Source: Bosea sp. (in: a-proteobacteria)
Lineage (GTDB): Bacteria > Pseudomonadota > Alphaproteobacteria > Rhizobiales > Beijerinckiaceae
DNA length: 64,000 bases
Direction: 5' to 3'
Assembly (NCBI RefSeq): GCF_023953965.1
Contig: NZ_JAMLIX010000001.1
Span: 124,001 to 188,000 of the forward strand
Shown: in pieces, positions 41,974 to 50,910 of the stretch
How the letters are laid out: the number at the start of each line of letters is the position of its first letter
How positions within the stretch are numbered: position 1 is the first letter of the stretch
Position numbers and translations under genes: made by a program
Notes under the pieces: generated by a model
The model's input: the letters and a program-made list of their open reading frames with translations, nothing else
Told to the model about the DNA's origin: nothing
Databases searched by the model: none

Positions 41974-43599
41974 TCAGGACAGTTCGATCGCGGTGAGGTC
42001 GACGTACCAGCTGTTGGCGGGCACGAAGGGCTTCACGCGTTTGGACAATCCACGCGGATTGACGTCGTGCGCGATCCAGACGAACAGCGCATCGTCGACG
42101 GCGCGGCTATGGATTTCGCCCAGAAGCCGGTTCTGCTCGGCGATGTCGAAGGTCGTCCTCGCCTTGCCGATGAGCGCGTCGTAGTCGGGGTTGGACCAGC
42201 CGCCCCAGTTGAAGCCGTTCGGAGCGGCGTAGACGCTGTCGAAATAGCGGACGAAGGCGCTGAACGGATCGAACAGGCCGGCGCTGACGTTCAGGGCCGG
42301 CAGCCCCTTGTTCTGCGGCGAGATCGCGCCCGCCCGCCAGCGGGCGAGCAGGGTGCCCCACTCCATCACCTCCAGCTCCAGCTTCACCCCGACATCGGCG
42401 AGGTTCTGCTGGATGAACTCGTTCATCAGCAGGGGCTGCATCTGCCCCGAGCCGCTCGTCGAGACGATGACGCGGAACGTCAGCGGATTGGTCGGCCCGT
42501 AACCGGCCTCGGCCAGGAGCTTCCTGGCCTGGGCCGGATCATGCGTGATCTTGAAGCCGGGCTTGCCGAACCAGGGATCGTTCGGCTGCACCATCCCGAC
42601 GGCCGGCTTCATGAAGCCGTTGAGCACCTGCTTCAGGCCCTCGCGGTCGATCGCGAGATTGATCGCCTTGCGGACGCGAATGTCCTTGAAGGGCGAATCC
42701 GGCTGGTAGCTCAGCATGTAGTTCCAGCCATGGGGATAGTCGTTGGTCTCGACCCGCGCGCCCGATGCGGCGATCTGCGCCGCCTGGTCCGGCGCGACGG
42801 CCTCGATCCAGTCGACCTGCCCGGCGAGCAGGGCCGCGGTGCGGGCGGAGGCCTCGGGGATCGGGCGCAGGATGATGCGATCCACCTTCGGCCGCCGCGC
42901 CGCATCCCAATACTCGCGGTTCGCCACCAGCTCGGCGCGCTCGCGTTGCTGGAGGCGCTCCAGCTTGAACGGCCCGGTTCCGGAGGGCTGCGCGGCGAAA
43001 GCCTGCCAGTCGCGGCCGAGCTTCTCGAACTGGGCCGGGCTGGAGATCAGCAGGAACGTCAGCTGGTAGGGGAAGAATGCGTCTTCCGACCGGGTGGTGA
43101 GCTCGACCGTGCTGTCGTCGATCTTCTTCCAGGACGCCAGCGAGCCGACCCGGCTCTTGATCTGGGCGGAGGCGCGCTGGTCGTAATGGGGCGCCTTGTC
43201 GTCGAAGAGCTTGACGATGTTCCAGATCACGGCGTCGGCGTCGAAGGTTGAGCCGTCATGGAACTTGACGCCCTGGCGCAGCTTCAGCGTCCAGCGCTTG
43301 CGGTCCGCCGGATCGGCGGTCCAGGATGTCGCAAGCCCCGGCGCCAGCGCCGCCGGCTTGTCGGAGGGGCGCAGGTCCCAGTTGATCAGCGCGTCGTAGA
43401 TCGTGTAGCCGGTGAAGCGAAACCCTTCGAAGCCGTTGTCCGGCCCGCCCGCCGTCAGCGGAATGTCGCTGGCCGTCATAGCGATGCGCAGGACCTTCTC
43501 GGCCTGCGCATCGGCGCCCGAAAGCGCGCCGGAGAGCCCCAGCGAGGCGGTCGCGACACCGCCGACCAGAAACGTGCGTCTTTCTATCTTCGGATTCAT
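41974..43599 (-). CDS. ABC transporter substrate-binding protein, family 5 (importer 2)
   Basis: This is a 541-residue periplasmic binding protein. The N-terminus ERRTFLVGGVATASLGLSGALSGADA is a Tat-like or Sec signal. SBP_bac_5 features include LRQGVKFHDGSTFDADAV and PSGTGPFKLERL. The start ATG 43599 follows GAGAGGGG; an upstream in-frame ATG at 43623 is poorer. It lies between the hydantoinase genes and the permeases, so the ligand may be a hydantoin, a carbamoyl-amino acid or a related cyclic amide. Confidence 0.92.
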   Translation of the reverse strand: MNPKIERRTFLVGGVATASLGLSGALSGADAQAEKVLRIAMTASDIPLTAGGPDNGFEGFRFTGYTIYDALINWDLRPSDKPAALAPGLATSWTADPADRKRWTLKLRQGVKFHDGSTFDADAVIWNIVKLFDDKAPHYDQRASAQIKSRVGSLASWKKIDDSTVELTTRSEDAFFPYQLTFLLISSPAQFEKLGRDWQAFAAQPSGTGPFKLERLQQRERAELVANREYWDAARRPKVDRIILRPIPEASARTAALLAGQVDWIEAVAPDQAAQIAASGARVETNDYPHGWNYMLSYQPDSPFKDIRVRKAINLAIDREGLKQVLNGFMKPAVGMVQPNDPWFGKPGFKITHDPAQARKLLAEAGYGPTNPLTFRVIVSTSGSGQMQPLLMNEFIQQNLADVGVKLELEVMEWGTLLARWRAGAISPQNKGLPALNVSAGLFDPFSAFVRYFDSVYAAPNGFNWGGWSNPDYDALIGKARTTFDIAEQNRLLGEIHSRAVDDALFVWIAHDVNPRGLSKRVKPFVPANSWYVDLTAIELS

Positions 43600-43636
43600 T
43601 GTTGTCCCCTCTCGTTGTTGCATCGTCGTTGAGCGA

Positions 43637-45688
43637 TTATCGCGCGGCGGCGTTCTCCTGGAGCCGCGTCAGCGTCAGCTGCCCGATCGCGCCGACACGC
43701 GCCTGCCAGCCCGGCGGCACATAGGTCGTGGCCGACATTTCCTCGATCACCGCGGGGCCGTTCACCGCCTCGGCGCCGTCGAGTTCGTCCCGCTGCCAGA
43801 CGGGGCATGCGACGAACCGGCCATCGACGGCGACCTGCCGGGACGAAGCCTTGCCACCGCCGCCGCCGGCCACCTTCCAGCTCGGCGTCTCGATCGGAAT
43901 GCGCCCGATGAGGCGGATGTTCACCACCTGCACGCCCCGTTCGCTGTCCCTGCGACCGAACTGGCGCTCGAAGGCGGCCTCGAACGCGGCGACGATCGAA
44001 GACGCGTCCGCGCCGGCTTCGCAGGAAACGGTCAGCTCATGCGCCTGCCCGTTATAGCGCAGATCGAACTGATACTCATGAGCGATAGCACCGACATCGG
44101 CGCCTTCGGCGGTGAACTCCTCCGCGATCGCGACCGCCATGGCCTTGAAATGCCTGCGGATCTCCGTGAGCCTGCCATCGTCCAGCGGGCCCAGCAGCGT
44201 GATCGAGCGGTCCTTGGCCAGAGCCGAGCAGAGCGCCCCGAAGGCTGAAAACGCGCCGGGCGCCGGCGGCACGATCACGCTGGGAATGCCAACCTCCTGC
44301 GCCACCAATGCGGCATGCAGAGGACCGGCGCCGCCATAGGCGAGCAGCGAGAACTCGCGGGGATCGAAGCCGCGCGCCACCGAGATCTCGTGGACCGCCG
44401 CCGCCATCTTGGCGACGGCCAGCCGCAGGATCGCCTCGGCAGCCTCGACCGTGCCGATTCCCAGCGCCTCGGCGATCGGCCGGACGACGGCCTCGGCCTT
44501 CTCGGCATCGATCCGCAGGGAGCGCCCCATCTCCTGCGAAGCGCCGAGCCGCCGCAGCACCACGTTCGCGTCGGTCACCGTCGCGCGGGTGCCGCCCTTG
44601 CCATAGGCCGCCGGCCCCGGCACCGCGCCCGCGCTTTCCGGCCCGACCAGCAGGCTGCCGCCGGCGTCGACGGAGGCGATCGAGCCGCCGCCGGCCCCGA
44701 CCGTATGGATGTCGAGCTGCGGCAGCCGGATGATCAGCCCGTCGAGGAGCGTCTCGCGCTTGAGCGGAAACGCCGCATCCGCGACCAGCGCCACATCGGT
44801 CGAGGTCCCGCCCATGTCGTAGGTGATGAGATTGGGCGTATCGATCGTGCGGGCGAGATGCACCGTCGCCGCGATGCCCGCGGCCGGTCCCGACAGCACG
44901 GTCTTCACGGGCTGGGTCGTGGCCGAGGCGGTGGAGAGCAGCCCGCCATGGGAGGCGACGGTATAGAAGCCCGAGGCCGGATATCTCTCCCGGACCGCGC
45001 CGGTCAGCCGGCCGATATAGCTCGCCATCACCGGCATCACATAGCCGTTGATCGCGGCGGCCGAGAAACGCTCGAACTCGCGGATCTCGTTCACGATTCC
45101 CGTCGAGATCGTCACATGCGGGAAGTGATGGCTGAGGATTTCCCCGGCGCGGCGCTCGTGCTCCGGGTTCAGGTAGCTGTTGACGAAGCCGACGACCACC
45201 GCCTCGTTGCCCTCGGCGGCGAGCGCGGCGCCGAGCGCGTCGAGCGCAGCCTCGTCGAGCGGAGCCGAGACCCGCCCGTCCGCCTCGATGCGCTCGCGGA
45301 CCGTTCGCCGGTTACGCCGGCGGATCAGGGGCTGCGGGCGCTCGAAGAAGGGATCGTAGAGGCTGTTCGGTACCAGCCGCGTCGTGCGGCCGAGCTCGAG
45401 GACGTCGCGAAAGCCCTCGGTCGTCACGAAAGCGGCCTGGGCGCCACGCCGCTCCAGCAGCGCGTTGGTTGCCACGGTCGTGCCGTGAACGATGAGCTTG
45501 ACGGCCTCGCCCGCGACCTCCGCCTTCTCCAGCCCGGCGAGGACGGCCTCGTCCGGCCTGGCGCGGTTGGAAGGCACCTTCACCGCGCGCGTCTGCCCGG
45601 AAGATGGCGTGTAGATCGTCAGGTCCGTGAAGGTGCCGCCGACATCGATGCCGACATAGATCGGCGCGGCGCTGGATTGGACGGTCAT
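43637..45688 (-). CDS. hyuA: Hydantoinase/oxoprolinase subunit A
   Basis: This is a 683-residue ATP-dependent hydantoinase/5-oxoprolinase A subunit. N-terminal GIDVGGTFTDLTIY is the nucleotide-binding DxGGT motif. Further features are VHGTTVATNALLER, SGPAAGIAATVHLAR, TYDMGGTSTDVALV and LAYGGAGPLHA. With subunit B it opens a five-membered cyclic amide (N-methylhydantoin, oxoproline or similar) using ATP. The ATG overlaps the stop of the B gene by four bases. The linked importer and nearby amidase suggest uptake and stepwise hydrolysis of a nitrogen heterocycle. Confidence 0.92.
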   Translation of the reverse strand: MTVQSSAAPIYVGIDVGGTFTDLTIYTPSSGQTRAVKVPSNRARPDEAVLAGLEKAEVAGEAVKLIVHGTTVATNALLERRGAQAAFVTTEGFRDVLELGRTTRLVPNSLYDPFFERPQPLIRRRNRRTVRERIEADGRVSAPLDEAALDALGAALAAEGNEAVVVGFVNSYLNPEHERRAGEILSHHFPHVTISTGIVNEIREFERFSAAAINGYVMPVMASYIGRLTGAVRERYPASGFYTVASHGGLLSTASATTQPVKTVLSGPAAGIAATVHLARTIDTPNLITYDMGGTSTDVALVADAAFPLKRETLLDGLIIRLPQLDIHTVGAGGGSIASVDAGGSLLVGPESAGAVPGPAAYGKGGTRATVTDANVVLRRLGASQEMGRSLRIDAEKAEAVVRPIAEALGIGTVEAAEAILRLAVAKMAAAVHEISVARGFDPREFSLLAYGGAGPLHAALVAQEVGIPSVIVPPAPGAFSAFGALCSALAKDRSITLLGPLDDGRLTEIRRHFKAMAVAIAEEFTAEGADVGAIAHEYQFDLRYNGQAHELTVSCEAGADASSIVAAFEAAFERQFGRRDSERGVQVVNIRLIGRIPIETPSWKVAGGGGGKASSRQVAVDGRFVACPVWQRDELDGAEAVNGPAVIEEMSATTYVPPGWQARVGAIGQLTLTRLQENAAAR

Positions 45689-47610
45689 GCAGGCACCCGT
45701 GCAGGCGTAAGGCGTCGAAGGGATTGCGGGCCCGCGCGGCCGTCCGGGCCGACCGACACCCATCCGTCGTCCAGCGTGTCGTCGATCGCGGCGACCCAGT
45801 AGCGGCGGGCCGGCCCTTGTGTCGCGATGAGCTCGATCAGATCGCCGGGGCCGATGCCGGACGCGCTGGCGAGCCCCCGGGCGATGCGGCACTGGCCGCT
45901 CGCGACCGCCGCCGACACGCAGGCCTCGGCCATCGGCGCCGCCACCTCGTAGCGATCGCGCGTCGCCGCGGTGACATAGCCGTCGGCGAGATCGTCGCGC
46001 AACCGCTCGGGCGGGCGCTCGGTGGGCTTGCCGAAGCCGCCGCCACCCGAGCTCTCCATGACGACGACATCGCCGGGGCGCAGCGGGAAATTGGCGATCT
46101 TTCCGGGGAAGTCGCTGGGCTCGACGGTTTTTCCGTCGCGCCGCACGCTGTAGCGGTTCGGCGCGCCGGACTCGCCGCCGCTGACGCCGGCGGGCGGGAT
46201 GATGTTGCGATCCGACAGGACGGAGAGCTTCGCCTGGTCGGTCATGACCTCGATCTCGCGGACGAGCCCGCAGCCGCCGCGGTGCCGGCCGGGCCCGCCG
46301 CTGTCCTGGCGGATTTCCTGCCTGACGACGCGCAGCGGGAACACGCGCTCGACGACCTCGGTCGACTGGATCGAGACGTTCTCGCCCTCGTTGAAGGCGC
46401 GCACGGCGACGTTGCCGTCATGCTCGGACCAGGCGCCGGTGCCTCCCGAGGGGTATTCGTAGAAGATGAAATCGTGCCCGCCGATATAGGTGTGGTTGGA
46501 GGTGCCGCGCACATCGCCCGTCATCCGGCCCGGAACGGCCTGGCCGAGCGCGCCCATCACCGCGGCGTCGCAACCGAAGCGGACCTCGTTGAGGCCGCCG
46601 CAGGGAGCGGGCCTGGCGGCATTGACGATCGTGCCGGGCGGAACGACGACGGAAATCACCCGCAATGTGCCTGAATTGATCGGGCCGGTAGGGTCGAGGA
46701 AGGACTTCAGGACGGTCATGACCGATGTCGGCGCGATCGCCGGCCCCGCATTGAGCGGCGCCGCGACCTGGGCGGACGTGCCCGTGAAATCCGCCTCGAC
46801 ATGGTCGTCGGCGATGGTCAGCTTGACATGCACCTCGAGCGGATGGGGCGTGGACGCGTTGCCGTCGATGTAGCCGATGTGCCGGAAGGTCCCCTTCGGC
46901 AAGCGGCGCACCGCGTCCCGCATCCGGCGCTCCGCGCCGTCCAGGATGTCCTCGAGCGCGTCGCGCAGCGTCGCGGTCCCGTATTTGCCGGCGAGGTCCC
47001 GCAGGCGCCGCTCCGCCACCCGGCAGATGCCGAGCACGGCCTGGAAGTCGGACGCAGCCTCGGCGGTGGCGCGGACGTTGTCGAAGATCATGCGCAGCAT
47101 CTCCGACTTGCCCGATTTATCGATCTTCAGGAAGTTCAGGCGCAGCCCTTCCTGCAGGATGTCCGTCGCCGCACCGTTGAGCGAGCCGGGGGTCATGCCA
47201 CCGATGTCGCCCCAATGGGAGCGGATGACGACGTAGAACAGCGCCGCCCCATCCTGGTGGACAGGCCAGATCACGGCGACGTCGTTGAGATGCGTTCCGC
47301 CCGTATAGGGGTCGTTGTGCAGCAGGATATCGTTCTCCGCGATCGCGCCATGAATGGCGAGCGCGCCCTGCACCGCGCCGGCGACCGGGATGATGTGGAA
47401 GGGATGGTCCTCGCCGGACTCCGCCACGAGCCGTCCCTGCCCGTCGATCAGGACGCAGGAGAAGTCGTAGCCCTCGTAGATGATCGAGCTGTACGAGGAT
47501 TGCACCATCGCCCGCCGCATCTCGCGCACGACGGAATTCAAAGCCTCGCGAATGACGGCGCTGGTGGCGACATCGGTGCGTCTGACGATCGTCGTTTCAG
47601 CTTCTGCCAT
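45685..47610 (-). CDS. hyuB: Hydantoinase/oxoprolinase subunit B
   Basis: This 641-residue B subunit has family segments SSYSSIIYEGYDFSCVLID, NDPYTGGTHLNDVAVI and RSHWGDIGGMTPGS. The C-terminal glycine block VVMESSGGGGFGKPTERPPE is typical, followed by a short extra domain (about 560-641) with GLASASGIGPGDLIEL. It is the first gene of the minus-strand operon hyuB-hyuA-binding protein-permeases-ATPases. About 180 bp upstream lies a TTGACA element with a motif shared with the divergent aminotransferase promoter. Confidence 0.92.
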   Translation of the reverse strand: MAEAETTIVRRTDVATSAVIREALNSVVREMRRAMVQSSYSSIIYEGYDFSCVLIDGQGRLVAESGEDHPFHIIPVAGAVQGALAIHGAIAENDILLHNDPYTGGTHLNDVAVIWPVHQDGAALFYVVIRSHWGDIGGMTPGSLNGAATDILQEGLRLNFLKIDKSGKSEMLRMIFDNVRATAEAASDFQAVLGICRVAERRLRDLAGKYGTATLRDALEDILDGAERRMRDAVRRLPKGTFRHIGYIDGNASTPHPLEVHVKLTIADDHVEADFTGTSAQVAAPLNAGPAIAPTSVMTVLKSFLDPTGPINSGTLRVISVVVPPGTIVNAARPAPCGGLNEVRFGCDAAVMGALGQAVPGRMTGDVRGTSNHTYIGGHDFIFYEYPSGGTGAWSEHDGNVAVRAFNEGENVSIQSTEVVERVFPLRVVRQEIRQDSGGPGRHRGGCGLVREIEVMTDQAKLSVLSDRNIIPPAGVSGGESGAPNRYSVRRDGKTVEPSDFPGKIANFPLRPGDVVVMESSGGGGFGKPTERPPERLRDDLADGYVTAATRDRYEVAAPMAEACVSAAVASGQCRIARGLASASGIGPGDLIELIATQGPARRYWVAAIDDTLDDGWVSVGPDGRAGPQSLRRLTPARVPA

Positions 47611-47767
47611 TGCGCCAGTTCCTTCCGCGACCGCGGGTCGCCCTCTCTCCGAGACCGCCGGAACGCGATCCGGCCGGCTTGATCCCTACCCGTCACGCGG
47701 CGTGTTCTCATCTTCGCGAGCCGCCGGGCCCCGCGACGACGCAGCCTCGCCGCAGCAGGTGGGTGGA

Positions 47768-47796
47768 GCCTATTCGTACACATAAAATTCTGTCAA
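47768..47796 (-). promoter_or_regulatory. Candidate promoter/operator for the hydantoinase operon
   Basis: On the minus strand TTGACA (47796-47791) is followed after seven bases by ATGTGTACGAATA (47783-47771). The same arrangement occurs on the plus strand at 48104-48129 with one mismatch in the 13-mer. The -10 hexamer is weak here. The shared motif inside the spacer suggests one regulator acting on both promoters. The rest of 47611-48181 is AT-rich and without genes; it also holds two CGGATA direct repeats at 47830 and 47844. Confidence 0.5.
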
Positions 47797-48103
47797 TCCC
47801 ATTTGTGATATAACCGCTTTTTTTGATTTCGGATACAAAACTACGGATATGATACTGCTGCCGCGATGCTCGCCTCCGGGAAGCTGCCCCTGGGCGCGAC
47901 ACCGAACCGGGCCCGCTGAAGCGCCAAAAGCCAATGAAAATCGGCAAAATTACAGCTATCCGGTCACGGGCGAGCCGGTCGACCGCCGGCTTGGCCGCGC
48001 CATGGATAGCCCGGATATGCCGGAACTGGAAGGCTGCCCAAAGCCCGTCAATCTCAAATTTTTTGTACTCTGAAGCAAAAATTTCCTTTGTTATCAATGA
48101 TAG

Positions 48104-48133
48104 TTGACAATCCGTAATGTGTACCAATATTTT
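48104..48133 (+). promoter_or_regulatory. Sigma-70-like promoter of the aminotransferase gene with shared operator motif
   Basis: TTGACA (48104-48109), an 18-bp spacer and TATTTT (48128-48133) give a good promoter about 50 bp before the aminotransferase start. The spacer holds ATGTGTACCAATA (48117-48129), nearly identical to the motif in the divergent hydantoinase promoter at the same distance from TTGACA. The GTGTAC core is GT-N2-AC, plausible for a GntR-type repressor such as the one at 50154. Confidence 0.6.
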
Positions 48134-48181
48134 TTTGGACGCGCCGCGACTTCGCGCCGCCCATCGTCAAGGATCATATCC

Positions 48182-49531
48182 ATGCTTACCGCCTCAACGT
48201 CAGCCGATGCCGTTCCGTCGATCGGGCGCCACGGGCGCCTCAGCGAGCGCGAGCGGGGAGAATTCGCCACGGCCGAGCGCCTGCTTCCCGGCGGGGCGCT
48301 CGGGGGCAACGCCTTGCCCGGCGATGCGAAGTTCGTGTTCGCCCGCGGTGACGGATCGCGCTTCTGGGACGCGTCCGGCAACGAGTACATCGACTATGTG
48401 CTCGGCTCGGGCACGATGTTCGTCGGCCACGCGCATCCGCGCATCCAGGAAGCCGTCACCGAGCAGGTCAAGCGCGGCACGCATTTCTTCGCCTATCTCA
48501 ACGAGCAGGCGATCGAGCTCGCGGCGCGGGTCACGCCGCATATCCGCTGCGCCGAACGCATCCGCTTCACGACCGCCGGCTCCGATTCGACCTTCCACGC
48601 GATCCGGCTGTCGCGTGCCTTCACCGGCCGGTCCAAGGTCCTGAAGTTCGAGGGCGCCTATCACGGCGTCCACGATTACGCGCAGCTTTCGACCGCGCCG
48701 AAGACGCTCAACAACTTCCCCAATCCCCTGCCCGACACCGCCGGCATCCCCGAGGTCGTGCAGGATCTCATGCTCGTCGCGCCGTTCAACGACGAGGAAA
48801 CGCTCGCCTCGATCCTGGCCGAGCACGGCCATGACATCGCGGCCGTCATCATCGAGCCGATCCAGCGGATCATCTCGCCGAAGCCGGGCTTCCTGCAGGC
48901 CGTCCGGGACCTGACCCGCAAGCACGGCATCGTCATGATCCTCGACGAGGTCGTCACCGGCTTCCGTTACGGGCTGGGCGGCGCGCAGGCCTATTTCGAC
49001 ATCACGCCCGATCTCGCCACCTACGGCAAGATCATCGGCGGCGGGCTTCCGGTCGGGGCCGTCGCCGGCCGTGCCGATATCCTCGACCAGGCCAATCCGA
49101 GCAACAAGGGCAAGCCGGGCTACGTCTATCAGAACGGGACGCTCCAGGGCCATCCGCTCGGATGCGCGGCCGCGCTCGCGACCATGGACATCCTGGAGGA
49201 GCCCGGCCTCTACGACCGGGTTTTCGCGATGGCCGACAAGCTGCGCGCCGGCTTGCAGAAGGTCTTCGACGACAACCGGATGGGCCTTCTCGTCTTCGGC
49301 GAGGGGCCGATGTGGCACATGCTCTTCACCGACAAGGTGCCGCAGAACTGGCGCGACATCGTCGCGACCGATACCGGCAAGCTCGCCCGGTTCGAGGCCG
49401 AGATGATCAAGCAGGGGCTGTTCGTGCTGCCGAACAACCGGCGCTTCATCTCGATCCGGCACGACGAGCGCGACCTTGCGGATACCTTCGCCGCGGCGGA
49501 CCGCGCCTGCAAGGCGTTCGCCGGCCACTGA
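48182..49531 (+). CDS. Class III aminotransferase (glutamate-1-semialdehyde aminomutase-like)
   Basis: This 449-residue PLP enzyme has the HemL-type layout: YIDYVLGSGTMFVGHAHP, FTTAGSDSTFHAIRLSRAF, FEGAYHGVHD, ILDEVVTGFRYG and the PLP lysine in TYGKIIGGGLPVGA. It differs from housekeeping HemL at many positions and is preceded by a catabolic promoter, so it is probably a degradative transaminase. AAGGATCA precedes ATG 48182. A tautomerase, GntR regulator and aldehyde dehydrogenase follow on the same strand, which suggests amine to aldehyde to acid. Confidence 0.9.
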   Translation: MLTASTSADAVPSIGRHGRLSERERGEFATAERLLPGGALGGNALPGDAKFVFARGDGSRFWDASGNEYIDYVLGSGTMFVGHAHPRIQEAVTEQVKRGTHFFAYLNEQAIELAARVTPHIRCAERIRFTTAGSDSTFHAIRLSRAFTGRSKVLKFEGAYHGVHDYAQLSTAPKTLNNFPNPLPDTAGIPEVVQDLMLVAPFNDEETLASILAEHGHDIAAVIIEPIQRIISPKPGFLQAVRDLTRKHGIVMILDEVVTGFRYGLGGAQAYFDITPDLATYGKIIGGGLPVGAVAGRADILDQANPSNKGKPGYVYQNGTLQGHPLGCAAALATMDILEEPGLYDRVFAMADKLRAGLQKVFDDNRMGLLVFGEGPMWHMLFTDKVPQNWRDIVATDTGKLARFEAEMIKQGLFVLPNNRRFISIRHDERDLADTFAAADRACKAFAGH

Positions 49532-49540
49532 CGACCTCGA

Positions 49541-49578
49541 GCGCGGCTGGCCTGCGAGGACCGGCCGCGCGCCCCTTT
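49541..49578 (+). terminator. Intrinsic terminator-like hairpin after the aminotransferase gene
   Basis: GCGCGGCTGG (49541-49550) pairs with CCGGCCGCGC (49561-49570) with a single G-T step and a ten-base loop, and the stem is followed by GCCCCTTTT. It lies ten bases after the stop codon and about 45 bp before the tautomerase gene, so it may partially separate the two. Confidence 0.55.
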
Positions 49579-49623
49579 TCGACCAGCATCGCGACCGCGG
49601 TCGCCTTTTGAAGAGACAACACC

Positions 49624-50016
49624 ATGCCTCAAGCCAAGATCTATGGAATCCGCGAGCATCTCGTGCCGATCCGCGATGCTCTCTCCGACGCGGTCAACGA
49701 ATCGATCTCGGTCGCGTTCTCCTTCCCGGCCGAGCGGCGCCTGCAGCGCTTCTTCCCGATGGACGCGGCGGATTTCATCTACCCCAAGCACGAGCGCTCG
49801 GAACGCTATACGATCATCGAGATCGAAACCTTCCAGGGCCGCTCCAAGGACGTGCTGAAGACGCTGGTGCGCGAGATCTACCAGCGGGTGCCGGCGGCCA
49901 CGGGCCTCGCGCCGCGCGACGTCGACGTCATCATCTCCGAGCAGCCCCGCCACGCCTGGGGCCTGATGGGCGAGTGCGGCGACGAGATCAAGCTGACCTA
50001 CAAGGTCGAGATCTGA
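49624..50016 (+). CDS. Tautomerase family protein
   Basis: This is a 130-residue protein starting Met-Pro (MPQAKIYGIREHL), the hallmark of the tautomerase superfamily in which the exposed N-terminal Pro is the catalytic base. The body (FSFPAERRLQRFFPMD, YTIIEIETFQGRSKDVLKTL, then DVDVIISEQPRHAWG) matches the larger 4-oxalocrotonate-tautomerase-like members of about 130 residues. It probably isomerises an enol/keto intermediate of the local pathway. GAGAC lies before the ATG. Substrate unknown. Confidence 0.87.
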   Translation: MPQAKIYGIREHLVPIRDALSDAVNESISVAFSFPAERRLQRFFPMDAADFIYPKHERSERYTIIEIETFQGRSKDVLKTLVREIYQRVPAATGLAPRDVDVIISEQPRHAWGLMGECGDEIKLTYKVEI

Positions 50017-50153
50017 ACCGCGGCCCGGCCGGGAGGCGGCGCCGCCTGCCGGGCACGCCGAACTGGCGGCCCGGCGGTCATCGCGATATTCACTGGAATC
50101 GAACCGATCCGATGGCCGCGGACCGATAACCGACTTTCTCGGACAGGGCAGCG

Positions 50154-50810
50154 ATGACCGATACCGCTTCTCCCACGCTTTCGCCGGGGCGCATCGCCGA
50201 GGTCCTGACCTCGGATATCATCGTCGGGCGCATCGCGCCGAATTCGCGCATGATCGAGGATGATGTCGCGGCGCGCTTCAACGTCAGCCGCTCTCCGGTC
50301 CGCGATGCGATCCGGCTGCTGGAGCAGGAAGGTCTCGTCGTCAAGACCGAGCGGCGCGGCGCGCGCGTCGCGGCGATGAACCGCCGCGATCTCAACGAGG
50401 TCTATCTCTGCCGCCTGTCGCTGGAGGCGATCGCCGCGAGCGAGGCGGCGAAGAACATCCGCCCGCCGGCCCAGCGCCTGCTCGACCGCGCGCTCGTCGA
50501 ACTGAAGAAAGCCTTCGAGCGCTCCGATGTCGCCCGCTATTTCGAGGCCAACGTGGCCTTTACCGGCGCCATCCACATCGCCGCGGACAATGCCACGCTG
50601 CGCCGTTTGCTGAACGGGATCGACAAGCAAAGCCTGCGCTATCGTTTCTTCGCCTATCGGAACTTTCCCCAGTTGATGGGAACCTCGCTGGAAGGCAGCC
50701 GCGCCATCGCCGAGGCGATCCGGCGGGGCAATTCCGAGGAAGCGCACAGGGTGACCCAGGATCTGATCCGCAAATCCTGGGACGTGCTCAAGCTCTGCAT
50801 CCCCGAATAG
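50154..50810 (+). CDS. GntR family transcriptional regulator (FadR/FCD type)
   Basis: This 218-residue regulator has an N-terminal winged helix (IAEVLTSDIIVGRI, then VAARFNVSRSPVRDAIRLLEQEGLV) and an FCD-type all-helical effector domain (about 90-215). It lies between the aminotransferase/tautomerase genes and the aldehyde dehydrogenase gene. It is the best candidate for binding the ATGTGTAC(C/G)AATA motif found in both divergent promoters near 47.8 and 48.1 kb. The effector is unknown. Confidence 0.92.
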   Translation: MTDTASPTLSPGRIAEVLTSDIIVGRIAPNSRMIEDDVAARFNVSRSPVRDAIRLLEQEGLVVKTERRGARVAAMNRRDLNEVYLCRLSLEAIAASEAAKNIRPPAQRLLDRALVELKKAFERSDVARYFEANVAFTGAIHIAADNATLRRLLNGIDKQSLRYRFFAYRNFPQLMGTSLEGSRAIAEAIRRGNSEEAHRVTQDLIRKSWDVLKLCIPE

Positions 50811-50910
50811 GCGCCGCCGGCGACGCCGGCGGAGGATGGCATCATGCCCCCGCAGCAGGGGGCCGGCAGGCCGCGCGCTTGCCCGCACAGGATTATGAGG
50901 AGAGCCGATC

